Positions 45,684 to 54,470 of a stretch of DNA of 64,000 bases are shown here, piece by piece. Source of the stretch: Nocardiopsis eucommiae (GTDB lineage Bacteria > Actinomycetota > Actinomycetes > Streptosporangiales > Streptosporangiaceae); the NCBI GenBank assembly GCA_018388625.1, contig CP074402.1, forward strand, positions 5,580,001-5,644,000, written 5' to 3'. Position numbers and translations under genes: made by a program. The notes under the pieces were generated by a model. The model saw only the letters and a program-made list of their open reading frames with translations. It was not told the DNA's origin and did not search any database. Position 1 is the first letter of the stretch. Every line of letters begins with the position of its first letter.

Positions 45684-46907
45684 TCAGGAACTGCTGACAC
45701 TGGCCTGAGGACTCTTGCGGGTGACGGCGGCGGTCAGGCGGTCCAGGAAGATCGCCAGGATGACCACGGCGATTCCGGCCTCGAAGCCCAGCGCGCCGTC
45801 GTTGCGCGTGATGCCCTGGTAGACCTGGCTGCCGAGGCCGCCCGCGCCGACCATGCCCGCGATGACGACCATCGACAGACCCAGCATGATGACCTGGTTG
45901 ACACCGGCCATGATCGTCGGCAGGGCGAGCGGGAGCTGGATGCCGGTGAGGATCTTGCGCCTGGGAGCGCCGAAGGCCTCACCCGCCTCGACGAGCTCCT
46001 TGTCGATCTGCCGGATGCCGAGTTCCGTCAGGCGCACGCCGGGCGGCATCGCGAACACGATGGTCGCGACCACACCGGGCACCGCGCCGATGGAGAAGAA
46101 GAAGATCGCCGGGATCAGGTAGACGAACGCCGGCAGCGTCTGCATCAGGTCCAGGACCGGCTTGGCGACCTTGCTGACGTAGTCGTTGTAGGCGGCCAGG
46201 ATGCCGATCGGGATCGCGATGACCACCGCGATGAGGCTGGCCACCAGGACCAGGCCGAGGGTGTCCATGGCGTTCGACCACTGGCCGACGGAGGCCACGA
46301 CGGTCAGGGCGAGCAGCGCGAAGACGCCCAGGCGCCATCCGGCCACCGAGAGCGCGAGCAGGCTCAGCAGCAGGATCATCAGCAGGGACATCGGGTTGGT
46401 GACCAGCATGGGCAGGACCAGCCAGCCCAGCAGCACCAGCGCGAGCCAGCCGCCCGCGACGATCCCCGTGCGCACCCGGTTGGCGCGGTCCACCATGCCC
46501 AGGGCCGCCGTCGCGATCAGGAAGACCAGCGAGACGACGAAGGTGGGCTCGACGTTCGTGTCGAACAGGTTCATGGCCCAGACGAAGAGCCCCGGGACAC
46601 TGTTGATGAAGCCGGTCACCAGGGAGAACTGCGCCTCCGCGATGTACAGGAGCGACACCACCACGACGATGGCGAGCAGCGGCACCCGGCGCGAGCGCAC
46701 CAGCGGGACCGCGATGATCACGGCCGCGACGAAGGCGAGCTGTCCGGCCGCCGGCTCCACGAAGAACCCGGACAGGACCGCGACGGCCCAGCGGATGAAG
46801 TCGCCGGTGAGGTCGAAGAACAGCCCGAAGTTGCTCTTCAGCCAGGCGTTGAACGCCTCGAAGCCGTCACCGATGGGCAACGACGGAGGGAAGTCGACGG
46901 GGGTCAC
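45684..46907 (-). CDS. proW: Glycine-betaine ABC transporter permease (ProW/OpuAB type)
   Basis: Protein of 407 residues, longer than a minimal permease because of an extra N-terminal block of helices as in ProW. The core has the EAA loop (LVEAGEAFGAPRRKILTGIQ, LPLALPTIMAGVNQVIMLGL) and MVVIAGMVGAGGLGSQVYQG. The start overlaps the ATPase stop by 4 bases. It forms the membrane channel for uptake of betaine-type osmoprotectants. Confidence 0.92.
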   Translation of the reverse strand: MTPVDFPPSLPIGDGFEAFNAWLKSNFGLFFDLTGDFIRWAVAVLSGFFVEPAAGQLAFVAAVIIAVPLVRSRRVPLLAIVVVVSLLYIAEAQFSLVTGFINSVPGLFVWAMNLFDTNVEPTFVVSLVFLIATAALGMVDRANRVRTGIVAGGWLALVLLGWLVLPMLVTNPMSLLMILLLSLLALSVAGWRLGVFALLALTVVASVGQWSNAMDTLGLVLVASLIAVVIAIPIGILAAYNDYVSKVAKPVLDLMQTLPAFVYLIPAIFFFSIGAVPGVVATIVFAMPPGVRLTELGIRQIDKELVEAGEAFGAPRRKILTGIQLPLALPTIMAGVNQVIMLGLSMVVIAGMVGAGGLGSQVYQGITRNDGALGFEAGIAVVILAIFLDRLTAAVTRKSPQASVSSS

Positions 46908-47917
46908 TTGGCCACCTCCTGGACCAGTGCGGCGAGCACCGACTCACGGGTGACCATGCCCAGCACCTCGTCGTCGGCCGTGACCACCCGGAGGCGGTTC
47001 TCGGTGGCGACGCTGGTGAACAGGTCGGCGACCAGGGTGTCCGCGGCGACCCGCGGTGCGCCAGCGTCGACGGCGACGTCGGCGAGCGCCTCGGCGGCGG
47101 TCAGCACGCGGCTGCGGTCCACGTCCTCCACGAAACGCTCGACGTACTCGTTCGCGGGCGAGTTCAGGATCTCCGACGCCTCACCGATCTGGGCGACGCG
47201 ACCGTCGCGGAGCACGCAGATCCGGTCACCGAGGCGCATGGCCTCGTTCAGGTCGTGGGTGATGAAGATGATCGTCTTGCCCAGCGTCTCCTGGAGCTCC
47301 AGGAGCTGCGTCTGCATGTCCCGTCGGATCAGCGGGTCGAGCGCGCTGAAGGCCTCGTCCATCAGGATGATGTCCGTGTCGGCGGCGAGGGCGCGCGCCA
47401 GGCCGACGCGCTGCTGCATGCCGCCGGAAAGCTGCTGCGGGAGCTTGTCCTCCCAACCCTCCAGCCCGACGAGGGCGAGGGTCTCCTTGGCCTTGGCGAA
47501 GCGCTCGGCGCGGGAGAACCCGCGCAGCTCCAGCCCGTAGGCGGCGTTCTCCAGCACCGACCGGTGGGGAAGCAGGGCGAAGTGCTGGAAGACCATGCTG
47601 ATCTTCTCGCCCCTGAGCTTCAGCAGGTCCTTGTGGCTGAGCGTGGTGATGTCCACGCCGTCGATCTCGACCGATCCCGACGTGGAGTCGAGCAGTCCGT
47701 TGAGCATGCGGATCAGGGTGGACTTCCCCGATCCCGAGAGTCCCATGACGACGAAGATCTCGCCGGGTTGGACCTCGAAGGACACGTCGATGACGGCAGC
47801 GGTCACGTCGAGGTCGGCGATGGTGTCGCGGTGGCTGCCGTCGGCGAGCCGTTCTACGGCCGCCTTCGTCTGCTTACCGAACACCTTGTACAGGTGGTCT
47901 GCGCGTACTACTGGCAC
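46904..47917 (-). CDS. proV: Glycine-betaine ABC transporter ATPase with C-terminal CBS region (ProV/OpuAA type)
   Basis: Protein of 337 residues. Walker A is GLSGSGKST, the Q loop is FQHFALLPHRSVLENAAYGL, the signature is LSGGMQQRVGLARAL, and Walker B is IILMDEAFSALDP with switch HDLNEAM. The C-terminal 80 residues are a single, short CBS-like region (RVVTADDEVLGMVTRESVLA) that in OpuA senses ionic strength or c-di-AMP. GTG 47917 is the start. It is the first gene of the operon, preceded by a 408-base leader. Confidence 0.93.
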   Translation of the reverse strand: MPVVRADHLYKVFGKQTKAAVERLADGSHRDTIADLDVTAAVIDVSFEVQPGEIFVVMGLSGSGKSTLIRMLNGLLDSTSGSVEIDGVDITTLSHKDLLKLRGEKISMVFQHFALLPHRSVLENAAYGLELRGFSRAERFAKAKETLALVGLEGWEDKLPQQLSGGMQQRVGLARALAADTDIILMDEAFSALDPLIRRDMQTQLLELQETLGKTIIFITHDLNEAMRLGDRICVLRDGRVAQIGEASEILNSPANEYVERFVEDVDRSRVLTAAEALADVAVDAGAPRVAADTLVADLFTSVATENRLRVVTADDEVLGMVTRESVLAALVQEVAK

Positions 47918-48325
47918 GGTCTCCTCAAGGGGGCTGTCCCTGGCGCGAAGCCGAGCAGGGTGCGATTCCCAGCGCTCGGCCAGCGGTTACTTCAGGTAGC
48001 CGGTCCGCGCAGAGCCCCTCCGTGCGCACCCGAATCGGGCGAAACCACTACCTGGTTCACGTCGGGGCGCCACCTTACCGAGATATGAACGCACAGTTCA
48101 GGCGGCATGTCACTACCAGATAACGTGTTTAACCGCCATAAAACCCGTCTGCCGACCTGTGGCACGGGATGGCGACCTCGAAAAACACGCTTATGTGATC
48201 TATGCCACTGCCCATTTCATGGTGACTCGGATCACGTTTCAGCGACATGTGCGCAATGCGACAGAACGTGTCAGTACATAACCGTACCGTAAGGGTTTTC
48301 GCCCGACCAGAGGAGACCGCCCCTC
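47918..48325 (-). promoter_or_regulatory. Long leader/promoter of the betaine operon
   Basis: 408 bases with no supported gene. On the minus strand near the start codon are a gccgagc/gctcggc hairpin (about 47957-47981) and complementary aggtag/ctacct segments (about 48036-48041 and 47993-47998), consistent with a folded leader RNA. The distal half is AT-richer and probably holds the promoter. I looked for c-di-AMP (ydaO) riboswitch core sequences and did not find a convincing match. Confidence 0.45.
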
Positions 48326-48910
48326 CTAGGCCTCGACGATCCGGGTACGCGCGAAGTTCTGGTGCGACCGCGACGGCGTGGGACCGCGCTGCCCCTGGTA
48401 ACGGGAGCCGTAGGCCGCCGAGCCGTACGGACGCTCGGCCGGGGAGGTCAGCCTGAACATGCACAGCTGGCCGATCTTCATGCCCGGGTAGAGCTTGATC
48501 GGCAGGGTGGCCACGTTGGAGAGCTCCAGGGTGACGTGCCCGGAGAACCCGGGGTCGATGAACCCCGCCGTGGAGTGGGTCAACAGGCCCAGCCGCCCGA
48601 GGGAGCTCTTGCCCTCCAACCGGCTCGCGATGTCGTCCGGGAGGGTCACCACCTCGTAGGTCGACGCCAGCACGAACTCACCGGGGTGGAGGATGAAGGC
48701 CTCCTCCCCGTCGGTCTCGACGAGCCGGGTCAGGTCCGGCTGCTCCACCGAGGGGTCGATGTGGGGGTACTTGTGGTTCTCGAAGACCCGGAAGAACCGG
48801 TCGAGGCGGACGTCGATACTCGACGGCTGGACGAGAGAGGGTTCGAAGGGATCGATCCGGACCCGCCCGGAGTCGATTTCTGACCTGATATCGCGATCGG
48901 AGAGCAGCAC
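48326..48910 (-). CDS. dcd: dCTP deaminase
   Basis: Protein of 194 residues with the Dcd fold: MLLSDRDIRSEIDSGRVRID near the start, QPSSIDVRLDRFFRVF, EGKSSLGRLGLLTHSTAGFI and DPGFSGHVTLELSNVATLPI. The catalytic Glu and the nucleotide-binding Ser/Arg are present. It makes dUTP from dCTP in thymidylate synthesis. In some actinobacteria Dcd is bifunctional and continues to dUMP; that cannot be decided here. ATG 48910 is the start. The gene lies next to tRNA-Gly, on the opposite strand. Confidence 0.95.
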   Translation of the reverse strand: MLLSDRDIRSEIDSGRVRIDPFEPSLVQPSSIDVRLDRFFRVFENHKYPHIDPSVEQPDLTRLVETDGEEAFILHPGEFVLASTYEVVTLPDDIASRLEGKSSLGRLGLLTHSTAGFIDPGFSGHVTLELSNVATLPIKLYPGMKIGQLCMFRLTSPAERPYGSAAYGSRYQGQRGPTPSRSHQNFARTRIVEA

Positions 48911-49032
48911 GCTCCGAACCTACCGCCTGCGAGAACGGGCCGAGGGCAGCACCCGGCACCCCGCCGACTTGCCTACCGGGCCCAGAGTTGGGCTAGGATA
49001 GCCAGCGTTGGAGAGCCCCCGGGCCACCCGAC

Positions 49033-49106
49033 GCGGATGTAGTTCAATGGTAGAACTTCAGCTTCCCAAGCTGATAACGCGGGTTCGATTCCCGTCATCC
49101 GCTCCA
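49033..49106 (+). tRNA. tRNA-Gly (anticodon CCC)
   Basis: The acceptor stem pairs gcggatg with catccgc. The D arm is tagttcaatggtaga, the anticodon stem-loop tcagc-ttcccaa-gctga gives CCC, and the T arm contains ggttcgattcc. An encoded CCA occupies 49104-49106. Its 3' half is duplicated at 56732, marking it as the integration site of the island. Confidence 0.96.
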
Positions 49107-49114
49107 GACACACA
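49082..49114 (+). repeat. attL (33-bp direct repeat inside tRNA-Gly)
   Basis: Identical to 56732-56764. It begins ggttcgattcccgtc and ends gacacaca. Integration here leaves the tRNA intact. Confidence 0.88.
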
Positions 49115-49155
49115 AACGGCCAGGTCTTCGATGTTTTTCGAACACCTGGCCGTTT
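49114..49155 (+). terminator. Terminator of tRNA-Gly
   Basis: Arms aaacggccaggt / acctggccgttt with an inner ttcga/tcgaa stem, followed by gcttttct. It ends tRNA transcription and is mirrored at the right end of the island. Confidence 0.85.
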
Positions 49156-49179
49156 GCTTTTCTAGGGGTGTGAGCCGGT

Positions 49180-49410
49180 CGCCGTGCCACACACGTGCCA
49201 CACGCCTGTCCGGGGTGAGGTTCAGGCGGGGACACCCGCGAGCGTCGCCGTCGTCCTCGTCCCCGTCCCCCGCCGACCCGTTGGCACTCAGCCTCGGCGG
49301 CCCCCAGCTTGTCCGCGATCTCGCGTTCACGTTTGTCGCGCGCGTGAAGGTAGATCACCGCGGCCCTCGTACTGGAGTGGCCCATCCGCCGCATCAGTTC
49401 GCGCAGCAGT
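49180..49410 (-). pseudogene. Tyrosine-recombinase (integrase) C-terminal remnant
   Basis: Only about 45 recognisable residues: LRELMRRMGHSSTRAAVIYL followed by HARDKREREIADKLGAAEAE. These carry the His of the GHSS motif and the nucleophilic Tyr of phage-type integrases. The first two catalytic Arg/Lys boxes and the whole N-terminal DNA-binding region are missing; upstream sequence is unrelated. The position next to attL and the orientation fit the element's own integrase. The truncation means the island cannot mobilise itself. Confidence 0.75.
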
Positions 49411-49552
49411 ACCCACCGGGGGCGGAAACCGCTCCTGGGCAGCCGGTACAGCCCGTGTCCGTGACGCGCGTTTCGCCCCGAAGCCTGACCGACGCCGGGA
49501 CGGCCACCCGTCCCGAAGGACGAGCGGCCCCAGATCCCCTCCCGGCTTCCCT

Positions 49553-50005
49553 TCATCCGGCCTCGCGGAGTACGTTCACCACCCGTTCCACGTGCTCACG
49601 GGGGAAGAGAAGATGCGCGCTGGGAGCCGTCCTGCCTCGGCCACCGATGAGCTCGGGCAGTAGCGGGCGGACGCACCACCAGGACTCGGCGAGTCCCCAC
49701 TGGGACAGGGCCAAGCGGAGCTCGGAGTCTCGGCTGAGCAGGCCCACCAGGTGTTCGGCGTCCTCGGCCTCCAGCTCCAGCCAAGCCCGGTCCGCGCAGA
49801 AGTCGATCCACCGGCGATCTCCCGCCGCGAGTCCGGGCGGTGAGGCGGCCAGCATGGCCCCGTAGTCCTGACAGCTCGACCGGGTGCGGATGCCGAGTTG
49901 CCAGAGCCTGGTGATGAGCGGAACCAGGTCCTCGTCAATGGGAACCTTCGCTCCTTGGGGTGTGCGCAGCGGCCGCCAGGGGTGGAGTGCGGGCGGCGAC
50001 GTCAT
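49553..50005 (-). CDS. Hypothetical island protein
   Basis: 150 residues from ATG 50005. Visible segments are KVPIDEDLVPLITRLWQLGI, RTRSSCQDYGAM, ADRAWLELEAEDAEHLVGLL and SAHLLFPREHVERVVNVLRE. Codon use is host-like. It overlaps the C-terminal end of the HAD gene by 71 bases in another frame, so a start downstream of 50005 is possible. I do not recognise the family; such CQDYG-containing proteins occur near phosphotransferase genes only as far as this window shows. Confidence 0.6.
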   Translation of the reverse strand: MTSPPALHPWRPLRTPQGAKVPIDEDLVPLITRLWQLGIRTRSSCQDYGAMLAASPPGLAAGDRRWIDFCADRAWLELEAEDAEHLVGLLSRDSELRLALSQWGLAESWWCVRPLLPELIGGRGRTAPSAHLLFPREHVERVVNVLREAG

Positions 50006-50555
50006 CGCGGTCTCCGTTCGTGCGTACGTTCCGTGCGATGGCCAGGGCCCAGGTCCGCACCGCGTCGATGTGGGCGCGCCGCAGGCCTTGGTAGGGGTCG
50101 GGTTGGATCAGCAGGGTGGGCACCCCGTTCAGGGATCGCTGGCGGGCCCACTCGTGGTCGGGGTGGGCGAAGTCGTCGTCGATCCACACGAGGGGCGCCT
50201 GCGCGGCCCAGGTGGCGACGGCGTCGCGTTTCCACAGGTAGCCGTTGGGGTGTCGGGTGAGCTGCCTGGTGGGGCCGAGGTCGATGTGCGGGTAGGTGGC
50301 GAGGCCGAGCCGGGGGCCGATGGTGCACGCGGCCGCGCTCTGCCAACTGGTGGCCCAGATCGGGCGGACCAGGCCCGTGGAGTGGAGCTCGGTGATCCAC
50401 GAACCGTGGTCCGGGTTCAGCCATACCGGCACGTCGGTGCCGTTGAGGTCGACCCGGTGGGGCCGGTAGTCGGGTGGGAGTGAGCCTCCGGGCCCGGGGA
50501 AGGGGTTGAGGACCCCGTCGATGTCGTTGAGCAGGTACGGAGGGTTGGCTGTCAT
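49935..50555 (-). CDS. HAD-superfamily hydrolase
   Basis: 206 residues with HAD motifs in order: I (LLNDIDGVLNPF, the nucleophile and acid Asp), II (IWATSW), III (Lys in YLWKRDAV) and IV (VWIDDDFAHPDHEW). This arrangement resembles HAD domains linked to RNA or nucleotide phosphate processing. No signal peptide is evident. ATG 50555 is chosen; a GTG one codon upstream is possible. It lies 11 bases after the APH-like gene, so the two form an operon with possible phosphate transfer and removal chemistry. Confidence 0.78.
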   Translation of the reverse strand: MTANPPYLLNDIDGVLNPFPGPGGSLPPDYRPHRVDLNGTDVPVWLNPDHGSWITELHSTGLVRPIWATSWQSAAACTIGPRLGLATYPHIDLGPTRQLTRHPNGYLWKRDAVATWAAQAPLVWIDDDFAHPDHEWARQRSLNGVPTLLIQPDPYQGLRRAHIDAVRTWALAIARNVRTNGDRDDVAARTPPLAAAAHTPRSEGSH

Positions 50556-50566
50556 CACACATCCCG

Positions 50567-51478
50567 TCAGACGTTGAGGAGCCGGGCCGCTTCTTCGATA
50601 TGCGTGCGCACGACCCGGGCGTACATGTGGTCATCGGGTTCATGGGCGATCCACAGCGCGGCCTGGGCGAGGTACCACTCGACGATCCACACCCGGTGCC
50701 AGCCCAGCGCCCAGTCCTGAGCGGACAGCCCGCCCCGATCAGCCAGGGTTTCCTCGGGCCCTCCGGCCTGGACGTAGCGTTCGAGCAGGGCGCGGGTGCG
50801 GTCAGGGTCGGCGGGGTCGATGGTGCCGTGCCAGGAGGCCAGGTCGAGCAGGCCGGGCCCGTGGAATGCGCGGGCGAGGTCGTACATGTGCACCCAGTCC
50901 GGGCCGATGATCAGGCTGGTGGGGTGGAATTCGGAGTGCACCCACCCGAACGGGGCCAACGTGGCACCCTGTGCCCTGGCCGGTGCCGCCTTCTCCAGCG
51001 ACCTCAGAGCGGTTTCGAGGTCGGCGGTGTCGGCCCAGCGGTTGTTCTCGTGCAGCACGGTCAGGGTGCGCAGGGCCCGGCCGGGCAGTGAGGCCAGCCA
51101 GTCGGTGTCTCCGGGTGAGAGAAAGTCGGGGACAGCGGCCGAGTGCAGTTGCCGAGCTGCGGTGACCCCGTCGTCGTCACCGGCCTGGCGGCAGGGTTGG
51201 CCCAGGTCCTCCAGGACCATGCCCAAGGTGGTGCCGCCTCTGGTGGAGGTGAGCACCCGGGGGACGTCGACCCCGGCCTGGCGGGCGGCGATGAGGGCCT
51301 CGTCCTCATGTGTGAAGGGTTCACTGGCGCACTTGAAAATCACCGTCCCACCCTCAGGGGATTCGAGGCGTTCGACGTGCGAGAGTGCCCAGCTGTGCAG
51401 GACCTCCGTCGAAGTGTTGTCGAAGCCTGCCGCGCCGGTGACCTCCTGGCGCAGCCAGTCGATGTCCTGGGTGTGCAC
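50567..51478 (-). CDS. Aminoglycoside-phosphotransferase-like kinase
   Basis: About 303 residues of the APH/choline-kinase fold: substrate Lys in VIFKCASEPFTHEDEALIAA, hinge LGMVLEDLG, catalytic loop GWVHSEFHPTSLI, and metal motif MYDLARAFHGPGLLDLASWH. The usual HxDxxxxN loop is altered (HSEFHPTS: Asp to Glu, Asn to Ser), so activity or chemistry may differ. GTG 51478 has an aagggga SD 7 bases away. It is more likely a small-metabolite or nucleoside kinase than a true aminoglycoside resistance enzyme. Confidence 0.75.
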   Translation of the reverse strand: MHTQDIDWLRQEVTGAAGFDNTSTEVLHSWALSHVERLESPEGGTVIFKCASEPFTHEDEALIAARQAGVDVPRVLTSTRGGTTLGMVLEDLGQPCRQAGDDDGVTAARQLHSAAVPDFLSPGDTDWLASLPGRALRTLTVLHENNRWADTADLETALRSLEKAAPARAQGATLAPFGWVHSEFHPTSLIIGPDWVHMYDLARAFHGPGLLDLASWHGTIDPADPDRTRALLERYVQAGGPEETLADRGGLSAQDWALGWHRVWIVEWYLAQAALWIAHEPDDHMYARVVRTHIEEAARLLNV

Positions 51479-51539
51479 GAACACTCCCCTTCTCTCGTTC
51501 GAAGCGCCGGGGCCGTGGGGCCCCGGCGGGCCTGTGTGT

Positions 51540-52283
51540 TCAGGTGGTGGAGCCGTAGGAGCGCACGGCCTGGATCCACTGGTCGCGGAACTGGGCGAGT
51601 TCGTCACGGAAGCGGCCCATGGGGGTGCCGTAGGCCGCGACCACACCACCCTTCTGGGAGGGGGTGGACTGGCAGCCGTGCACTAGTCGGCCGCCCAGGG
51701 CGGTGTGGGCCTTGATCGACTCGATCCTGCGGTTCTCGTTGAACAGGCCGCCGTGGAAGACCTCGTCCAAAGCTTGCACGGTGGGCTCGTCCAGGTCGTA
51801 GACCACGCGTGCGGTATCGCCGAAGAACCAGGCGGGGCCGACCACGGAGATCCGGCCGTCGGCGTCTACCTTGTTGAGCGCGGTGAGCGTGGATACCTCC
51901 GCCAGGATCCTCAGGTGTTCGGCGGTGATCCCGGGGACGTCCAGGGTGGGCAGGTGTTCGGTGCGGAAGAGGTAGCTGTAGACCTTCCAGGCGATCCCCA
52001 GGACCTCGGCGGGGTCGTGGGTGATGCGAACGTGGTCCTCGATGAACCGCAGCGCCTTCTGTTCCAGGGCCTCGTCGGAGGACTCCTCCAGGGGCAGCAT
52101 CCGGTCGGTGACGGTCTGCCAGTCGATGACCCGCCAACCGGTGGACTCCAGGCGGAAGAAGTAGTCCTCGGGCTGAACACTGAGCGTGGGGCCGTCCACC
52201 GTGATTCCGGGCAGGCGTTCCCAGCGGGGGTCGAAGCGGTGGTCGGGCAGCTCCACCGTGAACGGAGTGAGTGTGGTCGTCAT
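51540..52283 (-). CDS. Unknown island protein
   Basis: 247 residues from ATG 52283 (aaaggga SD). Recognisable stretches are FRLESTGWRVIDWQTVTDRM, VLGIAWKVYSYLFRTEHLPT, LTALNKVDADGRISVVGPAW and ENRRIESIKAHTALGGRLVH. It has no membrane segments or signal peptide. It is first in a leftward series with the APH-like and HAD genes and is divergent from the XRE/TPR regulator, so co-regulation is likely. I do not recognise the family. Confidence 0.7.
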   Translation of the reverse strand: MTTTLTPFTVELPDHRFDPRWERLPGITVDGPTLSVQPEDYFFRLESTGWRVIDWQTVTDRMLPLEESSDEALEQKALRFIEDHVRITHDPAEVLGIAWKVYSYLFRTEHLPTLDVPGITAEHLRILAEVSTLTALNKVDADGRISVVGPAWFFGDTARVVYDLDEPTVQALDEVFHGGLFNENRRIESIKAHTALGGRLVHGCQSTPSQKGGVVAAYGTPMGRFRDELAQFRDQWIQAVRSYGSTT

Positions 52284-52493
52284 GCCTGTTCCCTTTCCTC
52301 TTCTGCGGCTTCGGGCAGATCCCACCGTCTCGTCGGGGAGCCTTTGCCGAGAAGGCTCGGCCTCGGGGTTCGTGCGTGAGCCCAAGCTGAAGGAGTGCAC
52401 AGGGGGCGTGCGTTTTCGCGACTTCGTTCCCCACAGGTCGGGGGCGTGCCACACTGCACTCCCCGGACACCGCGGAAACACTGTGGAGACGCC

Positions 52494-53839
52494 GTGCCGC
52501 GCACCCCCAAACAGCCGAACACCCAACTCGCGCAGCTCCTCGACGAGTCAGGTATGCCCGCCAAAGGCCTCGCCCGCCGAGTGGTCTCGCGCGGTGACGA
52601 GCTGGGGCTCTCACTGTCCTACGACCACAACAGCGTGCGCCGCTGGTTGGAAGGGGAACGCCCACAACAACCGGTCCCCGCGCTGATCTCCGGAGTTCTC
52701 TCCGAAGCCCTGGGGCGCCCCCTCAGCGAGCAAGAGTGCGGCCTACCCGGCGGGGACGAGCGCACCCTGGAGTTCCCGCTCTCCTGGACCACGGGCATCT
52801 TCACCGCTGGGCAGCTGTACCGGGCCGACGTCGAACGCCGCCGTGTATTGCTCGGCGGATACTCGCCGGCCGCCTACCCAAGCGCCACCACACGATGGCT
52901 CACCCATCCGCCCTCCCCCGGCCCCGCGCACCGAGGCCGAACCCGGGTCGGACGCCCTGAAATTGCCGCCATCCGGCAAATGACCCGGGCTTTCCGCGAC
53001 CTCGACAACCGCGTGGGCGGGGGCCGTATTCGCAGCACCGTCGTGCAGTACCTCGACGCCAACGTCACCCCGCTCCTCCACGGCACCTACACCGAAGAGA
53101 TCGGACGAGAACTGTTCTCAGCGGCGGCCGAGCTCACCAAGGCCGTGGGGTGGATGGCCTACGACTGCGAGCAGCACGGCTTGGCCCAGCGGTACCTGGT
53201 GCAGGCGCTACGCATGGCCAAGACCGCGCAGGACGACGGCCTGTGCGCCGAAATCCTCGCCGCCATGGGTCACCAAGCCACCTACATCGGCCGATCAGCC
53301 GAAGCCGTGGACCTCGCGCGGGCAGCCCAGTCCGCAGCCACCCGCACTGGACACACAGCGCTCATGGCCGAGTGCCAGCTCATCGAGGCACATGGGCACG
53401 CGGGCCTGACCGATCACCGGGCGACCTCGGCCTCCCTGCGCGCCGGGGTGAAGGCGTTCGAGGCTGAAGATCCCGACCCCCTGAGTGGCTGGCCTACTTC
53501 GACGAGGCCTACCTCGCGGCCAAGGTCGCCCACTGCTTCCTTGCTCTGAACGACGACGCCCAGACCGCCACCTACGCGGAACGTTCCCTGGAGATGAACA
53601 CCGACTACGTCCGCGGCCGCACGTTCAACCTGCTGATGCTCGCCACAGCCCACGCCCCCGACGAACCAGAGGAGGCTGTTCGGGTCGGTGGTCAGGCCCT
53701 GGATCTGGTCGAGGGGTTGCAGTCACGCCGAGCGCTGTCCTATCTACGCCGCCTGGGCCACCGGCTTCGCGCCCACGAAAGCTCACCGCAGGTGGAGGAG
53801 TTCACCGTGCGCGCCAGGGAAGCAGTCACACCAAACTGA
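52494..53839 (+). CDS. XRE-like regulator with TPR-type C-terminal domain (one frame break at 53477-53481)
   Basis: About 448 residues. The N-terminal helix-turn-helix region (LAQLLDESGMPAKGLARRVV and DHNSVRRWLEGERP) is followed by a long helical repeat region (AAELTKAVGWMAYDCEQHGL; AQRYLVQALRMAKTAQDDGL; YAERSLEMNTDY) typical of actinomycete TPR regulators. One extra C at 53477-53481 joins EAEDPDP to PEWLAYFDEAYLAAKVAHCF. GTG 52494 has a ggag SD. It is divergent from the unknown-APH-HAD series and overlaps the convergent Nudix gene by 14 bases. Confidence 0.8.
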
Positions 53840-54356
53840 GCGCCCGATAAACCGCAACAACCGTGGACGCACCAACGATCTCGCCGCGTTCGATCATCTT
53901 CACTGCCTCTTCCAGCGGCCACCAGCGGATCTCCTGGGCTTCGTTGATGTCAGGAGGGGTGTCGGTCAGGTCAGCGCCGCGTGCCAGGTAGATGATCTGG
54001 GGTTGGTCCACCGACCCGATCGCGGGTTGGAAGGTCACCATGTGCTCCATCGACCGTGGGCGCCACCCGGTCTCCTCCTCGACCTCACGGGCCGCTGCGG
54101 CCTCGATGTCCTCGGCACCGTCCACGTAACCGCCCGGCAGCTCCCACACCCAGCGGTCGATGATGAACCGGTGCCGCCGCATCAGGAGCACTTCGCGCTG
54201 GTCGTTGACCACCAGCGTCATCGCGGCCGGGGGCATGGCCACAACGTACTGCGTGAAGGACACCCCGTCCGGGAGGATGATGTCGACCGTTGACAGTCGG
54301 ATGTGCCGGTTCTCGTCCACTAGTTTCTCGCCGTGGATCGTCCATTGCGTACTCAC
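53826..54356 (-). CDS. Nudix hydrolase
   Basis: 176 residues with a complete Nudix box, GYVDGAEDIEAAAAREVEEE followed by TGW. The flanks (EVLLMRRHRFIIDRWVWELP; GADLTDTPPDINEAQEIRWW) fit ADP-ribose/nucleoside-diphosphate-linked pyrophosphatases. It hydrolyses a nucleotide diphosphate; the substrate is unknown. Actinomycete integrative elements often carry a Nudix gene with a regulator, matching its position here. ATG 54356 marks the boundary with the AT-rich right half of the island. Confidence 0.88.
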   Translation of the reverse strand: MSTQWTIHGEKLVDENRHIRLSTVDIILPDGVSFTQYVVAMPPAAMTLVVNDQREVLLMRRHRFIIDRWVWELPGGYVDGAEDIEAAAAREVEEETGWRPRSMEHMVTFQPAIGSVDQPQIIYLARGADLTDTPPDINEAQEIRWWPLEEAVKMIERGEIVGASTVVAVYRALSLV

Positions 54357-54470
54357 ATCATCACCCTAAAAGTATCCTGGAATTCTCTAGACGAACGGAA
54401 AAGAATTGCTACACAAGAAAACCTAAGATGCCAAAAGAGATTTCGTCATAAATCAGTTTCACATCAACAG

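Noticed and set aside
43800..47540. 1246-codon plus-strand frame over the betaine cluster
   Set aside because: Antisense shadow spanning four known genes and their intergenic hairpins.
48107..48292. Cys-rich 61-codon frame (LCDLCHCPFH ... CAQCDRTC)
   Set aside because: The CxxC pairs look zinc-finger-like, but third codon positions are not G/C-biased, there is no SD, and it lies in the betaine promoter region.
50567..51478. Aminoglycoside resistance gene
   Set aside because: Only the kinase fold is shared; the catalytic loop differs and the context is not a resistance cassette.
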